DNA of 41,825 nucleotides, taken from contig JAIQFL010000061.1 of assembly GCA_020073365.1 (NCBI GenBank), positions 1 to 41,825 on the forward strand, written 5' to 3'. The stretch's first letter is position 1; every line of letters begins with the position of its first letter. The position numbers were made by a program, and so were the translations under genes. The notes under the pieces are model-generated. The model ran no database searches. It worked only from the letters and a program-made list of their open reading frames with translations, and was not told the origin of the DNA. Shown piece by piece: positions 23,209 through 31,583 of the stretch. This stretch comes from Terriglobia bacterium. GTDB taxonomy: Bacteria > Acidobacteriota > Terriglobia > Bryobacterales > Bryobacteraceae.

Positions 23209-24068
23209 TTCCAGACCACCCGCCGTTGCAGGGCGAATACGGTTTCATCATCGGCGGCCGGCGCCGCGCCGCGAAACCGGGCAACGGCCGTCAGCAGCGC
23301 TTTGCCGGCTGACGCGGCGGATCCCGTTGGAAGACTCCGGGCAATGGACAGCAACCGCTCCAGCCCCAATTGCGTCTTGGACTCATCATAGGCCTCGCTG
23401 ACGCCGTCCGTATACATCAACAGAAGATCTCCGGGTTCGATTTGTACCCCTGTCTGGCTATATGAGGTCCCCGCAATGAGCCCTAAGGGAAGGTCGAAAA
23501 TCTCTTTGCTGAGAGGGGTCGAGTCGGACAGATAGCTCCACTCCTGTGCGGTGGCACGATACCACAATGGAGGCACGTGGCCGGCGTTCGTAAACAGGAG
23601 CTCGCCGGACTCGGAATAATAACTGGCCACGAAAGCCGTGGCGAACAGGGACTTCTGTGCGCCCTTCAGAAACGTATCGTTTAACTGACGGATCAAGGTC
23701 GATTGGTCCCATTGCTCCACGTGCTGCCGAAGCGCATCGCGCAGCCGGCCGGCGGCCGTGCTAACCGCTTCCCCATGTCCGGCTACATCGGCGAGCGCCA
23801 CCCGCGCCATCACTCCTTGACTGCAGGCTGACATGTAATAGACATCTCCACCGCGCGGCGAAGGTTGCAGGGGATGGCAGGAAACCCAGCCCGCCAGACC
23901 CGGCAACTGCACTGAATACGCCGCCAGATGATTTCCACCACGGACTTCCAGACAGGCAAGCCGGTGCGCTACTTCGGCCCGTTCACTCGTCATCTGATTC
24001 ACCCAGATATATGGAGTGTTAGCGAGCCCTGAGGGATTCAAGAATGGCCCTCCATTCTTCATAGTCAC
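23205..24068 (-). CDS. SpoIIE/RsbU-type PP2C phosphatase
   Basis: Up to 287 residues; start uncertain (GTG 24068, ATG 24062 or ATG 23993). The PP2C-type SpoIIE domain shows GGDVYY (73-78), ALADVAGHGE (91-100, metal Asp94), NAGHVPPLWYR, GDLLLMYTDGVSEA (Asp221) and ADDETVFAL near the end. No membrane helix or separate sensor domain is visible; the first 60 residues resemble the short N-terminal region common in Acidobacteria homologues. It would dephosphorylate the STAS protein and so oppose the RsbW-type kinase. It is the first gene of the seven-gene Mla operon. Its 5' end overlaps the tail of an SDR remnant. Confidence 0.88.
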   Translation of the reverse strand: MTMKNGGPFLNPSGLANTPYIWVNQMTSERAEVAHRLACLEVRGGNHLAAYSVQLPGLAGWVSCHPLQPSPRGGDVYYMSACSQGVMARVALADVAGHGEAVSTAAGRLRDALRQHVEQWDQSTLIRQLNDTFLKGAQKSLFATAFVASYYSESGELLFTNAGHVPPLWYRATAQEWSYLSDSTPLSKEIFDLPLGLIAGTSYSQTGVQIEPGDLLLMYTDGVSEAYDESKTQLGLERLLSIARSLPTGSAASAGKALLTAVARFRGAAPAADDETVFALQRRVVWK

Positions 24069-24155
24069 ACGGTCGGCACAGTGCCACCGTCGATGACAAA
24101 TTCCGTGCCAGTGATCGACGCTGCGCGCGGCGAGGCGAGGCGAGGAAGGTGACGA
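24065..24155 (-). pseudogene. C-terminal scrap of a short-chain dehydrogenase
   Basis: The minus strand reads RAASITGTEFVIDGGTVPTV and stops at 24065-24067, the typical C-terminus of classical SDR enzymes (ITGxxxxVDGG). Upstream VTFLASP is out of frame by a 5-bp tandem duplication: CGAGG is present three times at 24131-24145. Removing one copy restores FLASPRAAS. No catalytic domain remains. 24156-24257 shows nothing recognisable. Confidence 0.65.
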
Positions 24156-24257
24156 CCCGATCGGACGGCCGGCTCAACCGAAGGAAGCCAACTTGTGTGC
24201 ATGGCAGCTCCCACTTTTGGGGAATATTCGCCTAACCTCGGCGGGTAAATGGCCGGA

Positions 24258-25397
24258 TCAAATCAGCAGACTCTCGATTCGGTGCGCGTGGACCATCGTA
24301 TCGCTGGGCGACCACTCGAAGACCGTGAAGCGGCCGTCCTGGGAGGCTACGAGGGCGACAGCGTCACGCTGATCGTGAACGAACTGCGCCGCCGATAGAT
24401 GCCGCGTGCCGCCGACTTGTTCCAGATGCACCAGGGCCGGCATAGCGCCCTCGATCGGCTCCGTCAGAATGACCTGTTCGACCCGCTGCCAGTCCTGCCG
24501 GCGTGCAATCTTTGCCCCAAAGCCGAGCAACTCGTATCGGTTGTTGAGCACTACAGCGCCGTCCACGGCTGTTAGACCGCCAACGGCCGCGACAGCGGGA
24601 CCGAATGCCTCCTGCCACACATGCCGCTCGGTTGGATCGGGAGTCTTCCTGTTCAGAGAGGCGAGTTCACCGAAGGGCGGCGAGACGGCATACGGCATGG
24701 GCTGGACGATCGACTCCCGCCACGACTCGGTGTCCGCCGGGACAACGAGCAGCAATCCGCCGCGACCGTGTGCGCGCATGGAAACCGCCAGTTGCACCAT
24801 CGTGATTACAGACTGAATCCCCGAGGTTGGCGAGTCGAACCGGAGCAGCGACTTCAGCAGCGGCGGGGAATCCGCCCGGCCGGAGGCGCGCTCCTCCACA
24901 AACTTGACCTGATCGCCCTCCAACACCGCGACGTTGATGAACTTGCGCGATTCTTCCCCGCTATGGTGCTTGATCACAAGCAGGCCAGGCGCCGCTACCT
25001 CAAGCACGAAGCACAAGACCGGTATGGCGCGGGTGGCGCCCCAAACGCAAAGCCCGTCCCGGTCGCGCCAGACGCCCAAATGAATCCCCGGGCGCTCGAC
25101 AGCGGGAGCGACGCGCGTGAGGCCACCCGGAGCAAGCGGCAGCGGACGTTCGAAAACAAGAGGCTGTTGGGCCTCTTGCGGCGAGAGGAACGCGAACGAA
25201 ATCCGTGGCTCGTAGCCCTCCTCTCGCCGAAGACTCGCCCAGAAAGCTGCGTCGATCAAGGTCTCGATGGTTGCGGCGTCCGGCAGAGGCGCGAGCGGCT
25301 GCCCGCCGCGCGCGAGCGCCTCCGCGCGATGGCGCGCGAAATAAGCGTGCAGCTTCGGTGAGATGGTTCGGGCTGCTGCGTACGCTTCGCGTTTCAT
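24258..25397 (-). CDS. DACNV sensor plus diadenylate cyclase-like protein
   Basis: 379 residues, soluble. Residues about 1-250 look like the predicted DACNV sensor region described for DisA-like proteins; residues about 265-379 resemble a DAC (diadenylate cyclase) domain: AVDGAVVL (DGA at 279-281), LLGFGAKI, then GGTRHLSAAQFVHDQRDAVALVASQDG (RHx at 332-334; the third position is Leu where DisA/CdaA have Arg in RHR). The fold match suggests c-di-AMP or related dinucleotide synthesis, but the altered motif leaves activity open. The ATG overlaps the sigma-54 activator stop by 4 bases (25394-25397). Not the canonical CdaA or DisA form. Confidence 0.72.
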   Translation of the reverse strand: MKREAYAAARTISPKLHAYFARHRAEALARGGQPLAPLPDAATIETLIDAAFWASLRREEGYEPRISFAFLSPQEAQQPLVFERPLPLAPGGLTRVAPAVERPGIHLGVWRDRDGLCVWGATRAIPVLCFVLEVAAPGLLVIKHHSGEESRKFINVAVLEGDQVKFVEERASGRADSPPLLKSLLRFDSPTSGIQSVITMVQLAVSMRAHGRGGLLLVVPADTESWRESIVQPMPYAVSPPFGELASLNRKTPDPTERHVWQEAFGPAVAAVGGLTAVDGAVVLNNRYELLGFGAKIARRQDWQRVEQVILTEPIEGAMPALVHLEQVGGTRHLSAAQFVHDQRDAVALVASQDGRFTVFEWSPSDTMVHAHRIESLLI

Positions 25398-27514
25398 CGC
25401 GAACGTTGGGACGGCTCCGCGGCACGCGCCCGGCGTATTCCCAGCTTCTCCATGCGAGCCTGCAGCGTGCTGCGCTTTAGACCCAGCGTGGTCGCGGCGC
25501 CCCTGGGGCCGCTGATCACCCAGTCCGCGGCATCCAGCGCCTCCAGAATGTGGCGGCGCTCCGCCGCCTCCAGCGTCTCGGTGTTCCCGGCCGTGGCCGC
25601 CGCGGGCTGGGCCTGCAAGTCGTTCAGGGGTACTTTCAGGACGGGACCGGCCGACAGGATTACGGCGCGCTCCACCAGGTTCTGTAGCTCGCGAATATTC
25701 CCCGGCCAGCGGTAGCGCACGAGCACGTTCATAGTTTCCGTGGGAATGGTGTCCACCGCCTTGCCCATAAGCCGCGCGAACTGCTGCACAAAATGACGGA
25801 CCAGCAGCGGAATGTCTTCCTGCCGCTCCCGCAGCGGAGGAACGCGCACCGGAAAGACATTCAACCGGTAGAAAAGGTCCGCTCGAAATCTCCGATCCTC
25901 GACCATTGCCGCCAGATCGCGATTCGTCGCGGCGATCAAGCGCGCGTCCGTGCGCAAGGTGCGCGAGCTTCCCAACCGTTCAAACTCCCGTTCCTGGAGC
26001 ACGCGCAGCAGCTTAGGCTGTAACTCCAGGGGAATCTCTCCGACTTCATCCAGAAACACCGTGCCGTGATTGGCCAGCTCGAAACGTCCGATGCGTTGCG
26101 CCACGGCGCCCGTAAAGGCGCCCTTCTCGTGACCGAACATCTCGCTTTCGAGCAAGCCCGTGGGGATCGCGGCGCAGTTCAATTTCACGAACGCGCCGTT
26201 GCCGCGAGCGCTCAGATTGTGGATGGCGCGTGCGATCAGTTCTTTCCCGGTTCCGGTCTCGCCATAGATCAGCACGGTGGAATCGGTGGGTGCTACGGTC
26301 TCGATCTCCTGCAACACACTGCGCAGAGCGGGGCTCCGTCCGACGATCTCCTCGAAGTTCAACTCGCTGCGGATCTCATCTTCAAGGTAGACCTTCTCCT
26401 GTGCCAGCCGGTCCTTCAACCCGGCAATCTCGCGATAAGCCAGCGCATTCTCTACCGCGATTGCCACCTGGTTCGCGATCAAGCTCAGGAACTCCAGGTC
26501 GCGCGGCGAAAAAGGAACCGGAGACGTTCGGGCGAGGCTTAAAAGACCGAGGGCGCGATTCCGGCTGACCAGGGGAATGTGACACCGCGACCTTGCTCCT
26601 CCGGCCTCTGCCTGCGGATTGGTGGAATTCGATTCGCCGTCCATGACGCTGACAGGCTCGCCGGTCCGGAAGACCCTGGCCGCCGGCGAATCGTCATCCG
26701 CAATCATCCGGATTTCCTCGCGGATCAGGCCTTGGCCGTCGGGAAAATCGAGCGCGTAAACCTGCAACTGCCGGCTCTCGTGATCGGGCAGCGCAATGCT
26801 TACGCCATCGCATTTCATGAGCGCGCGGAGGCTCGCTGAGATGGCCCTGAGAAGATCGCGCAGTTCCAGATTCGAAACGATGGTATTGTTGACCTCGAGA
26901 AGCAGCTTCAGACGCTCGTTCTTGCGCTGCAGCTTGGTCTGCGCGATTTGCGAGGCCTCGAAATTCAACGCATCGTCAATCGCAAGCGCGGCCTGGCCGG
27001 CAACCAACGACAGAAAGCGCACCTCTTCGCCGCTGTAGGCGTCCGCTCGTTTGCTGGCAACCGCGATACTCCCAATGCGGCGGTGTATGGTGGTCAAGGG
27101 CAGGACGCATATGGATTGAAAGCCCTTCTCCCGGAGAAACGCCATCATGCGCGGAAACCGGGTTTCCCGATCGAGCGAGGGAATCACCAGGGGCTCCTGG
27201 CGCACGAATACCCACTTCGTGATGGTCTCATCGGCGGGAATGTCGGGCGGCGAAATCGGCCCCTGCCGGCTGCAAACCTCGCACGCGCTCCACAGGATCT
27301 CGTTGGACGCTTCGTCGTACTGGGCGACCACAATGCCGTCGAACTGGACGACCCGGTGCAACTCCGTCGCCATGGCGCGGAATAGGTCCTTGGGAGCCCG
27401 GTATGCGCCGATCACCTGTGATACCCGAATCAACGCTTCGTATCGTTCGGACAGCAGGTACTCTGATGGCGCCTCGGAAAGAGAACTGATGCGGCTGCTC
27501 GGCGTTGCTACCAT
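25394..27514 (-). CDS. Double-GAF sigma-54-dependent activator (NtrC/FhlA type)
   Basis: 706 residues from ATG 27514, chosen for AGAGG 5 bases upstream; a longer frame to 27616 looks noncoding. Two GAF domains (about 30-180 and 205-360), a short coiled linker, and a complete AAA+ sigma-54 interaction module: GETGTGKE (418-425), GAFTGA (465-470), FLDE (487-490), R-finger region and WPGNIREL (603-610). A Fis-type helix-turn-helix ends the protein (GAATTLGLKRSTLQARMEKLGI). The domain order resembles FhlA. No receiver domain, so it responds to small molecules bound by the GAFs. Coupled to the DAC-like gene, which may be its signalling partner. Confidence 0.94.
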   Translation of the reverse strand: MVATPSSRISSLSEAPSEYLLSERYEALIRVSQVIGAYRAPKDLFRAMATELHRVVQFDGIVVAQYDEASNEILWSACEVCSRQGPISPPDIPADETITKWVFVRQEPLVIPSLDRETRFPRMMAFLREKGFQSICVLPLTTIHRRIGSIAVASKRADAYSGEEVRFLSLVAGQAALAIDDALNFEASQIAQTKLQRKNERLKLLLEVNNTIVSNLELRDLLRAISASLRALMKCDGVSIALPDHESRQLQVYALDFPDGQGLIREEIRMIADDDSPAARVFRTGEPVSVMDGESNSTNPQAEAGGARSRCHIPLVSRNRALGLLSLARTSPVPFSPRDLEFLSLIANQVAIAVENALAYREIAGLKDRLAQEKVYLEDEIRSELNFEEIVGRSPALRSVLQEIETVAPTDSTVLIYGETGTGKELIARAIHNLSARGNGAFVKLNCAAIPTGLLESEMFGHEKGAFTGAVAQRIGRFELANHGTVFLDEVGEIPLELQPKLLRVLQEREFERLGSSRTLRTDARLIAATNRDLAAMVEDRRFRADLFYRLNVFPVRVPPLRERQEDIPLLVRHFVQQFARLMGKAVDTIPTETMNVLVRYRWPGNIRELQNLVERAVILSAGPVLKVPLNDLQAQPAAATAGNTETLEAAERRHILEALDAADWVISGPRGAATTLGLKRSTLQARMEKLGIRRARAAEPSQRSR

Positions 27515-27663
27515 GGTCCCTCTTTTGTTCCTCTTCCCAACTGGATGCCCGTCTGCCTTGCGCCGATGCACAAAACCGGAAATCGGTTCGCGAAGGACAT
27601 CGCCTGGAACCGCCACAGAAGGTCCACATAGCTGATTCAGAAGAAGCTACATGAGCGAACGTA

Positions 27664-27691
27664 CGGCTCCGTACACCAACGGCTGGAGCCG
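27664..27691. other. Hairpin between TPR gene and sigma-54 activator
   Basis: CGGCTCC (27664-27670) pairs perfectly with GGAGCCG (27685-27691) around a 14-base loop. It lies 27 bases past the stop of the minus-strand TPR gene and 150 bases upstream of the activator start. No T-tract, so termination is only possible. Confidence 0.35.
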
Positions 27692-27717
27692 CATCAAACG
27701 AACTGCTGCGATGCCTT

Positions 27718-28299
27718 TCACTGACCAGAGGGCGGCAGAGAGGCGGTGGCGTGCCGCGGCGACAGCGCGGATGCCGGCAATGCTGCGATGCGGTAGGCCG
27801 CTCGGGGAGCCATAAGAAACAGTCTGCCGAATCGAGCCTGCGCCGGAGAGTTTAACCTCTTCTCGTTGTCATAGCGCCGGCGCATCTCGCTGTAGTCGGG
27901 ATCGGACTCCGACATGGTCAGCAAGATGTCCGCGGCATACCGCAGTGCTTTCCGCGAGGAATAGGCGGAGTCCAGTAAAACGTCGAATAGCGCCTGGCGG
28001 TATTCCGACCGGCCAGGCGCCAGGTTCATCGCTCTCGTCAGGTAGGCTCGTGTCTTCGAGCGGTCTTTGGCGCCAAACGGCGTCGCGATGTCCGCGAGCC
28101 TCTGATACGCCATGCCCGCCCAGTAACATGCTTCCGCATCCCCCGGGTTGGCGTTGAGCGCAAGCTGGAAACGCGCCGCCGCCTTACTGAATTCGCCCTC
28201 GGAGTAGTATGCCCGTCCAGCCAGGAATTCGGCGCCTTGGCCGGCGGCTTCGCCGGCGAACCCGGCCAGCAACATCAAGATGCGCAAAGTCAGTTTCAT
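27718..28299 (-). CDS. Secreted TPR-repeat protein
   Basis: 193 residues with a signal peptide (MKLTLRILMLLAGFAGEAAGQG). Residues about 25-95 contain two to three TPR-like helix pairs (AGRAYYSEGEFSKAAARFQLALNANPGDAEACYWAGMAYQRLAD and a second at MNLAPGRSEYRQALFDVLL). The C-terminus is Ala/Pro-rich. Probably a periplasmic protein-interaction scaffold; partner unknown. Same strand as, and 41 bases downstream of, the outer-membrane barrel gene. Confidence 0.82.
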   Translation of the reverse strand: MKLTLRILMLLAGFAGEAAGQGAEFLAGRAYYSEGEFSKAAARFQLALNANPGDAEACYWAGMAYQRLADIATPFGAKDRSKTRAYLTRAMNLAPGRSEYRQALFDVLLDSAYSSRKALRYAADILLTMSESDPDYSEMRRRYDNEKRLNSPAQARFGRLFLMAPRAAYRIAALPASALSPRHATASLPPSGQ

Positions 28300-28340
28300 G
28301 GACTCCGCCGTTCAGTCGCCCGGGAGCCGAATATTCACCG

Positions 28341-28937
28341 TCAGAACCTGTAGCCAAAACCGATGGAAGGCTCCGCGCGGTGCGTTACGCGATCAGTGTT
28401 CAACACGGGCGCCAGCTCAAAAGTCGGACTGTTGTAGACGAGCCCTCGATATTCGGCCCGCAGGAAAACGCGATGGGTGATGTTCAAATCGGTGCCGGCG
28501 CCGTAGACGAACGCCGCTCGAGCCTGCGTGGATGTCCCCGGAGCGTCAGTGGGGGCGAAGACCAATCCACCCACGCCCGCCTCGACAAATGGCGTGAAGT
28601 GTCGCAGGGCATGCCGGTAGACATAGGCCGCGGTGACTTCGTGTTGGTTCGATTTCACTCCCAGCGGCCCGCCTGCCAGTCCATACGTTTGCGTGTTGAG
28701 CGAGTAGCCGTAATTCACTTCCACTCCGTGGCTGTTTGAGAAGAAGAAACGATAGCTGGCCAGCACGCCGCCGCTGTCGGTGGCACTCTGCGGCACTCCG
28801 TTCTGGGTTGTGCGCTTCACGAAGCTTCCGAACGCCTGAACGCTGACTTCGGACCGACCGGCCTCCTGGGCTACCGAGGGTAATGTTGCCACGGCGATCC
28901 CTAAAAAAATCTTGGCGAAACGTTTGGTTCTGATCAT
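28341..28937 (-). CDS. Outer membrane beta-barrel (OmpA-like porin family)
   Basis: 198 residues with a signal peptide ending AQEAGRS. The remainder alternates aromatic/glycine beta strands (SYRFFFSNSHGVEVNYGYSLNTQ, TAAYVYRHALRHFTPFVEAGVGGLVF, RAAFVYGAGTDLNITHRVFLRAEYRGLVYNS) and ends in a terminal Phe (GFGYRF), the signature needed for BAM recognition. Eight strands are likely (OMP_b-brl type). AAGGGAG lies 8-12 bases before the ATG. Role unknown; located in the outer membrane. Confidence 0.85.
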   Translation of the reverse strand: MIRTKRFAKIFLGIAVATLPSVAQEAGRSEVSVQAFGSFVKRTTQNGVPQSATDSGGVLASYRFFFSNSHGVEVNYGYSLNTQTYGLAGGPLGVKSNQHEVTAAYVYRHALRHFTPFVEAGVGGLVFAPTDAPGTSTQARAAFVYGAGTDLNITHRVFLRAEYRGLVYNSPTFELAPVLNTDRVTHRAEPSIGFGYRF

Positions 28938-29159
28938 GGTTGTTACTCCCTTTTTAAAAGTGGCCGCCGCCTTGGCGCGCCCGACCTAAACGGATGCAAA
29001 CGTATAGCCAAGGAATCGGCAAGTAATGTTCAACAGAATAAGTGTCTTAGTCGCTGGAAAACACGGATTTAGTGCCCAATGCCCGACAAGTGCCGGTATC
29101 CCGGCGCTAGTATGGCGCATTCCGGTAGGTTGGGAGCTCTCCAAGAACGCCTCAAAGGG

Positions 29160-29866
29160 AAGACTCAGCCGAGGTAGGTGAGCTGGCGATCCGAGCTTCT
29201 CCCGAATTTGGGAGAAATGAGGTCCGAACCCGGTATCTCCCGCGAAATATACGAGCCGTTCCTGACACTGGATTACGTACCCGCACCATAGGGTCATTCT
29301 GCGGTCGTACACTCCGCGGCTTGAAAAATACCGAGCCGGGACGCAGTGGACGGTGATGCCCGGGAGCGACAAGGATTCGCCCCAATCCATCGCATGAAGC
29401 GGCCCTATCTTTTCCGAACGCAGCAGTTGAGCACCCGAACTGGAACAATGAAGGTGGAATCTCCACGAGCACCAGCCGGCGCAATGTTGGTAGCTGTTGG
29501 TAGAGCCTGGTGGTCATAGTGATTGTGGCTGATGAGCACGGCGTCAATCGAGGGCAGATCCTCTCAAGATACTCCCGGTTTTCTCCGGCGCCGCGGAGCG
29601 GTCCAGCTCAAGGGGTTCCCTCGTCCGACCAAATCGGGTCAGTCAGAATGTTGCCCGGACGCTGAAGGAGCAGGGTCGAATGGTTCACGAGTGTGGGTTC
29701 GCAGTCCGCGGCCTTCGACACGGCGGGGCGGTATGGATGGCTCGACGTCCGAAATGAAACTGGGGGACCGCTCCGGCCGGCTGGTCAGCTTCCATTGCAG
29801 GACGCCAATAAGCCCGCGCACCTGCGGAGGATCCGGATTGTAGAAGCGCTTTCCGTCAATTAGTCT
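29160..29866 (-). pseudogene. Decayed MBL-fold (NAPE-PLD-like) hydrolase
   Basis: Family-like stretches occur in all three minus frames in the right order: DGKRFYNPDPPQVRG then VLQWKLTSRP near 29780-29860, NHSTLLLQRPGNILTDPIWS near 29650-29690, NPLSWTAPRRRRKPGV near 29590-29640, SIDAVLISHNHYDH (the HxHxDH metal motif) near 29515-29560, and ITVHCVPARYFSSRGVYDRRMTLWCGY and VYFAGDTGFG near 29220-29360. Several frameshifts plus an in-frame stop separate them. The intact family is a membrane-associated metallo-hydrolase. The gene begins just after the stop of the neighbouring gene at 29865. 28986-29159 shows nothing recognisable. Confidence 0.78.
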
Positions 29867-30773
29867 ATCGTTCTCCAGGTCCCGGAATAGGCGGGTCGTT
29901 CGAAGCCTCAAATGGCCGCTCCATGATGGTCAGTTCGGCGACTCCAAGGAACCGCGCAGTCACCGTCAGATGAGTAATTCGCGTCCTGGCGGCGCCATCG
30001 TGCAGCGCGATCTCCCGCGTGATATCGACCCGCTTCAAGAAGATTGAAGGAGTCTTTACCAGGCGGCCCGACTGGCGGATGGCCACGCCCGTGTCGCCAT
30101 CCAGCCACAGCTCTCCTTTGATCAACCCGTCGCGGTTCTTTCGCGGCGTGATTTGAAAGACGTAGGCGACGCCGTCGCCGGTGCTCACGGCTCCCTTGTA
30201 TCGAAACTTATAGTTCGCGGGAGTAATGGCTACTGCTGAGGCGGGAATCTCGGCGGCGCGCACCTCGGCGGAAAGATAGCGGACGATTACCTGCTGCCTG
30301 ACGACGGCATCTCCGGCGGTTTCGACCACCTGGTATTGGGGCTTTCCAATCGGCAACAGACGGCGGACAGCGCGCAAGCGGCCTTCCTTTTGCAGCTTCG
30401 GCAGCGAAGCGTCGATCTCGATGGTTTCCAGACTCCAGGGGCGAACCTCGTCCAGGCAGGCGATGTAATGCGCGAAGGCCACCCCCGCCGCATTATCCGA
30501 TTCCATGATGGGTGCGCCGGCGGCCCGGACAACCCTCGCAGATAGAAGCGCCAGAGCAATGACCAGCGCCAGCCCGGCGATTCGGAGAGATGGAACGGGT
30601 CTATGCGTAAGCGTGGAGTTCGCCTGGGCCCACGGCACAGGATAGCGCCGGCCGCAGGTACGGCACTGGTATTCTCCGTGAATCGGCCACATTGGTGAGT
30701 TGTGCATTAGGACGCACCACCGTCCGCCGAGTTTCCCCGTCCCGTCGATACGCAGGCGCGTCTCCTCAGGCAT
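29865..30773 (-). CDS. Membrane-anchored protein with N-terminal Cys pair
   Basis: 302 residues from ATG 30773, which overlaps the sigma-like stop by 8 bases; the frame extends further upstream but inside the neighbour. A short cytoplasmic part contains YQCRTCGRRYPVPW (a CxxC knuckle, half of a zinc ribbon), then one membrane helix (IAGLALVIALALLSARVV), then an exported beta-rich domain (YLSAEVRAAEIPASAV, GVAYVFQITPRKNRDGLIKGELWLDGDTGVAIRQ). The last pattern is like Acidobacteria outer-membrane-lipoprotein-sorting-type domains. It may be the membrane partner of the STAS/sigma-like pair. Function unknown. Confidence 0.75.
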   Translation of the reverse strand: MPEETRLRIDGTGKLGGRWCVLMHNSPMWPIHGEYQCRTCGRRYPVPWAQANSTLTHRPVPSLRIAGLALVIALALLSARVVRAAGAPIMESDNAAGVAFAHYIACLDEVRPWSLETIEIDASLPKLQKEGRLRAVRRLLPIGKPQYQVVETAGDAVVRQQVIVRYLSAEVRAAEIPASAVAITPANYKFRYKGAVSTGDGVAYVFQITPRKNRDGLIKGELWLDGDTGVAIRQSGRLVKTPSIFLKRVDITREIALHDGAARTRITHLTVTARFLGVAELTIMERPFEASNDPPIPGPGER

Positions 30774-31308
30774 ACTGCACCACACCTTGAACTGCGCATG
30801 GCCCAGCGGCCGTGGATTTCCTTCCCGGCATCCTGGCAAGGTTGCCGGTGAGCTCTCGTAAAGCGATCATCCGCGCCTTGCTGACCAGCTTCGGTTTCAC
30901 ATCCAGGAGGACCGCCGCGTCGGCGATGGCCAAGCCTTCGAAGACCGACTGCACAAGAGCCGCCCTGGGAAACGTGTCGATGGCGAGCAGTGCGTTCTCC
31001 AGATCGACCTTCGCCGCGCCCGGGCCAAGCGTCCAATTCCGAGCTGGTAGCGCGGATTTGCTCAGGCGCTTCATTTCCATCCGGCGTGCTGACGCTGCCA
31101 GCTCACCGCGAATCGTGGCCAGCGCCTTCGCAATTACCAGTCTCCGCGACCACGACAGCATCCAGTTTGAGAAGTATGGGCTGGCGCCGTCCTGCGAAGC
31201 GACAGCCGCGCCCGCGATGTCCGCGCTGGATTCACGGTACTCCGTGAGTAGAAAGGCCAGCCAGTAAAGATCGGCCGCGCGCTGCTTCACCTGCCCTATT
31301 ATTTGCAT
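30766..31308 (-). CDS. ECF-like sigma factor (degenerate)
   Basis: 180 residues. An N-terminal segment AADLYWLAFLLTEYRESSADIAGAAV resembles sigma region 2, and KVDLENALLAIDTFPRAALVQSVFEGLAIADAAVLLDVKPKLVSKARMIALRELTGNLARM resembles region 4 with its HTH. The linker lacks an obvious region 2.4 signature, so promoter binding may be modified. It overlaps the STAS gene by 10 bases and the membrane-protein gene by 8, forming a three-gene unit. Expected to be controlled by anti-sigma interactions, possibly through the STAS protein. Confidence 0.7.
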   Translation of the reverse strand: MQIIGQVKQRAADLYWLAFLLTEYRESSADIAGAAVASQDGASPYFSNWMLSWSRRLVIAKALATIRGELAASARRMEMKRLSKSALPARNWTLGPGAAKVDLENALLAIDTFPRAALVQSVFEGLAIADAAVLLDVKPKLVSKARMIALRELTGNLARMPGRKSTAAGPCAVQGVVQYA

Positions 31309-31583
31309 TTCGGCTGCTCCATAACATCTGCGAGAATGTCCTGAGTGGCCAGGCCCGCTCGCAGGAAGCCCACGCCATTGCTGTGCATCAACTCGAGCAG
31401 GTAGCGGCCGGCGCGGTCAATACAAGTGACGCTTTTCAAGTCGACCGCGATCTTCCGGCTCGGCCGGCTGGTGCGCGCCGCCTTCCAGCAGTTCTCCAAC
31501 TCGGGCACGAAGGCTCCGGCCAGCCGCCCCTCGACCCGGAGGATCAATTGGTCGTCGAGTTCGCTCATCTGAATTTTCATCAT
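31299..31583 (-). CDS. STAS-domain protein lacking the phosphosite
   Basis: 94 residues, single STAS domain (DQLILRVEGRLAGAFVPELENCW, RKIAVDLKSVTCIDRAGRYLLELM). Where anti-sigma antagonists have D-S-S/A-G the sequence is D-R-A-G, so phosphorylation at that Ser is impossible; it may bind its partner constitutively or use a different site. Start ATG 31583. Its last codons overlap the sigma-like gene by 10 bases. First gene of the STAS/sigma-like/membrane trio. Confidence 0.85.
   Translation of the reverse strand: MMKIQMSELDDQLILRVEGRLAGAFVPELENCWKAARTSRPSRKIAVDLKSVTCIDRAGRYLLELMHSNGVGFLRAGLATQDILADVMEQPKCK

Noticed and set aside
27514..27616. Start of the sigma-54 activator at 27616
   Set aside because: The extension has no domain similarity, and ATG 27514 has a good AGAGG ribosome site.
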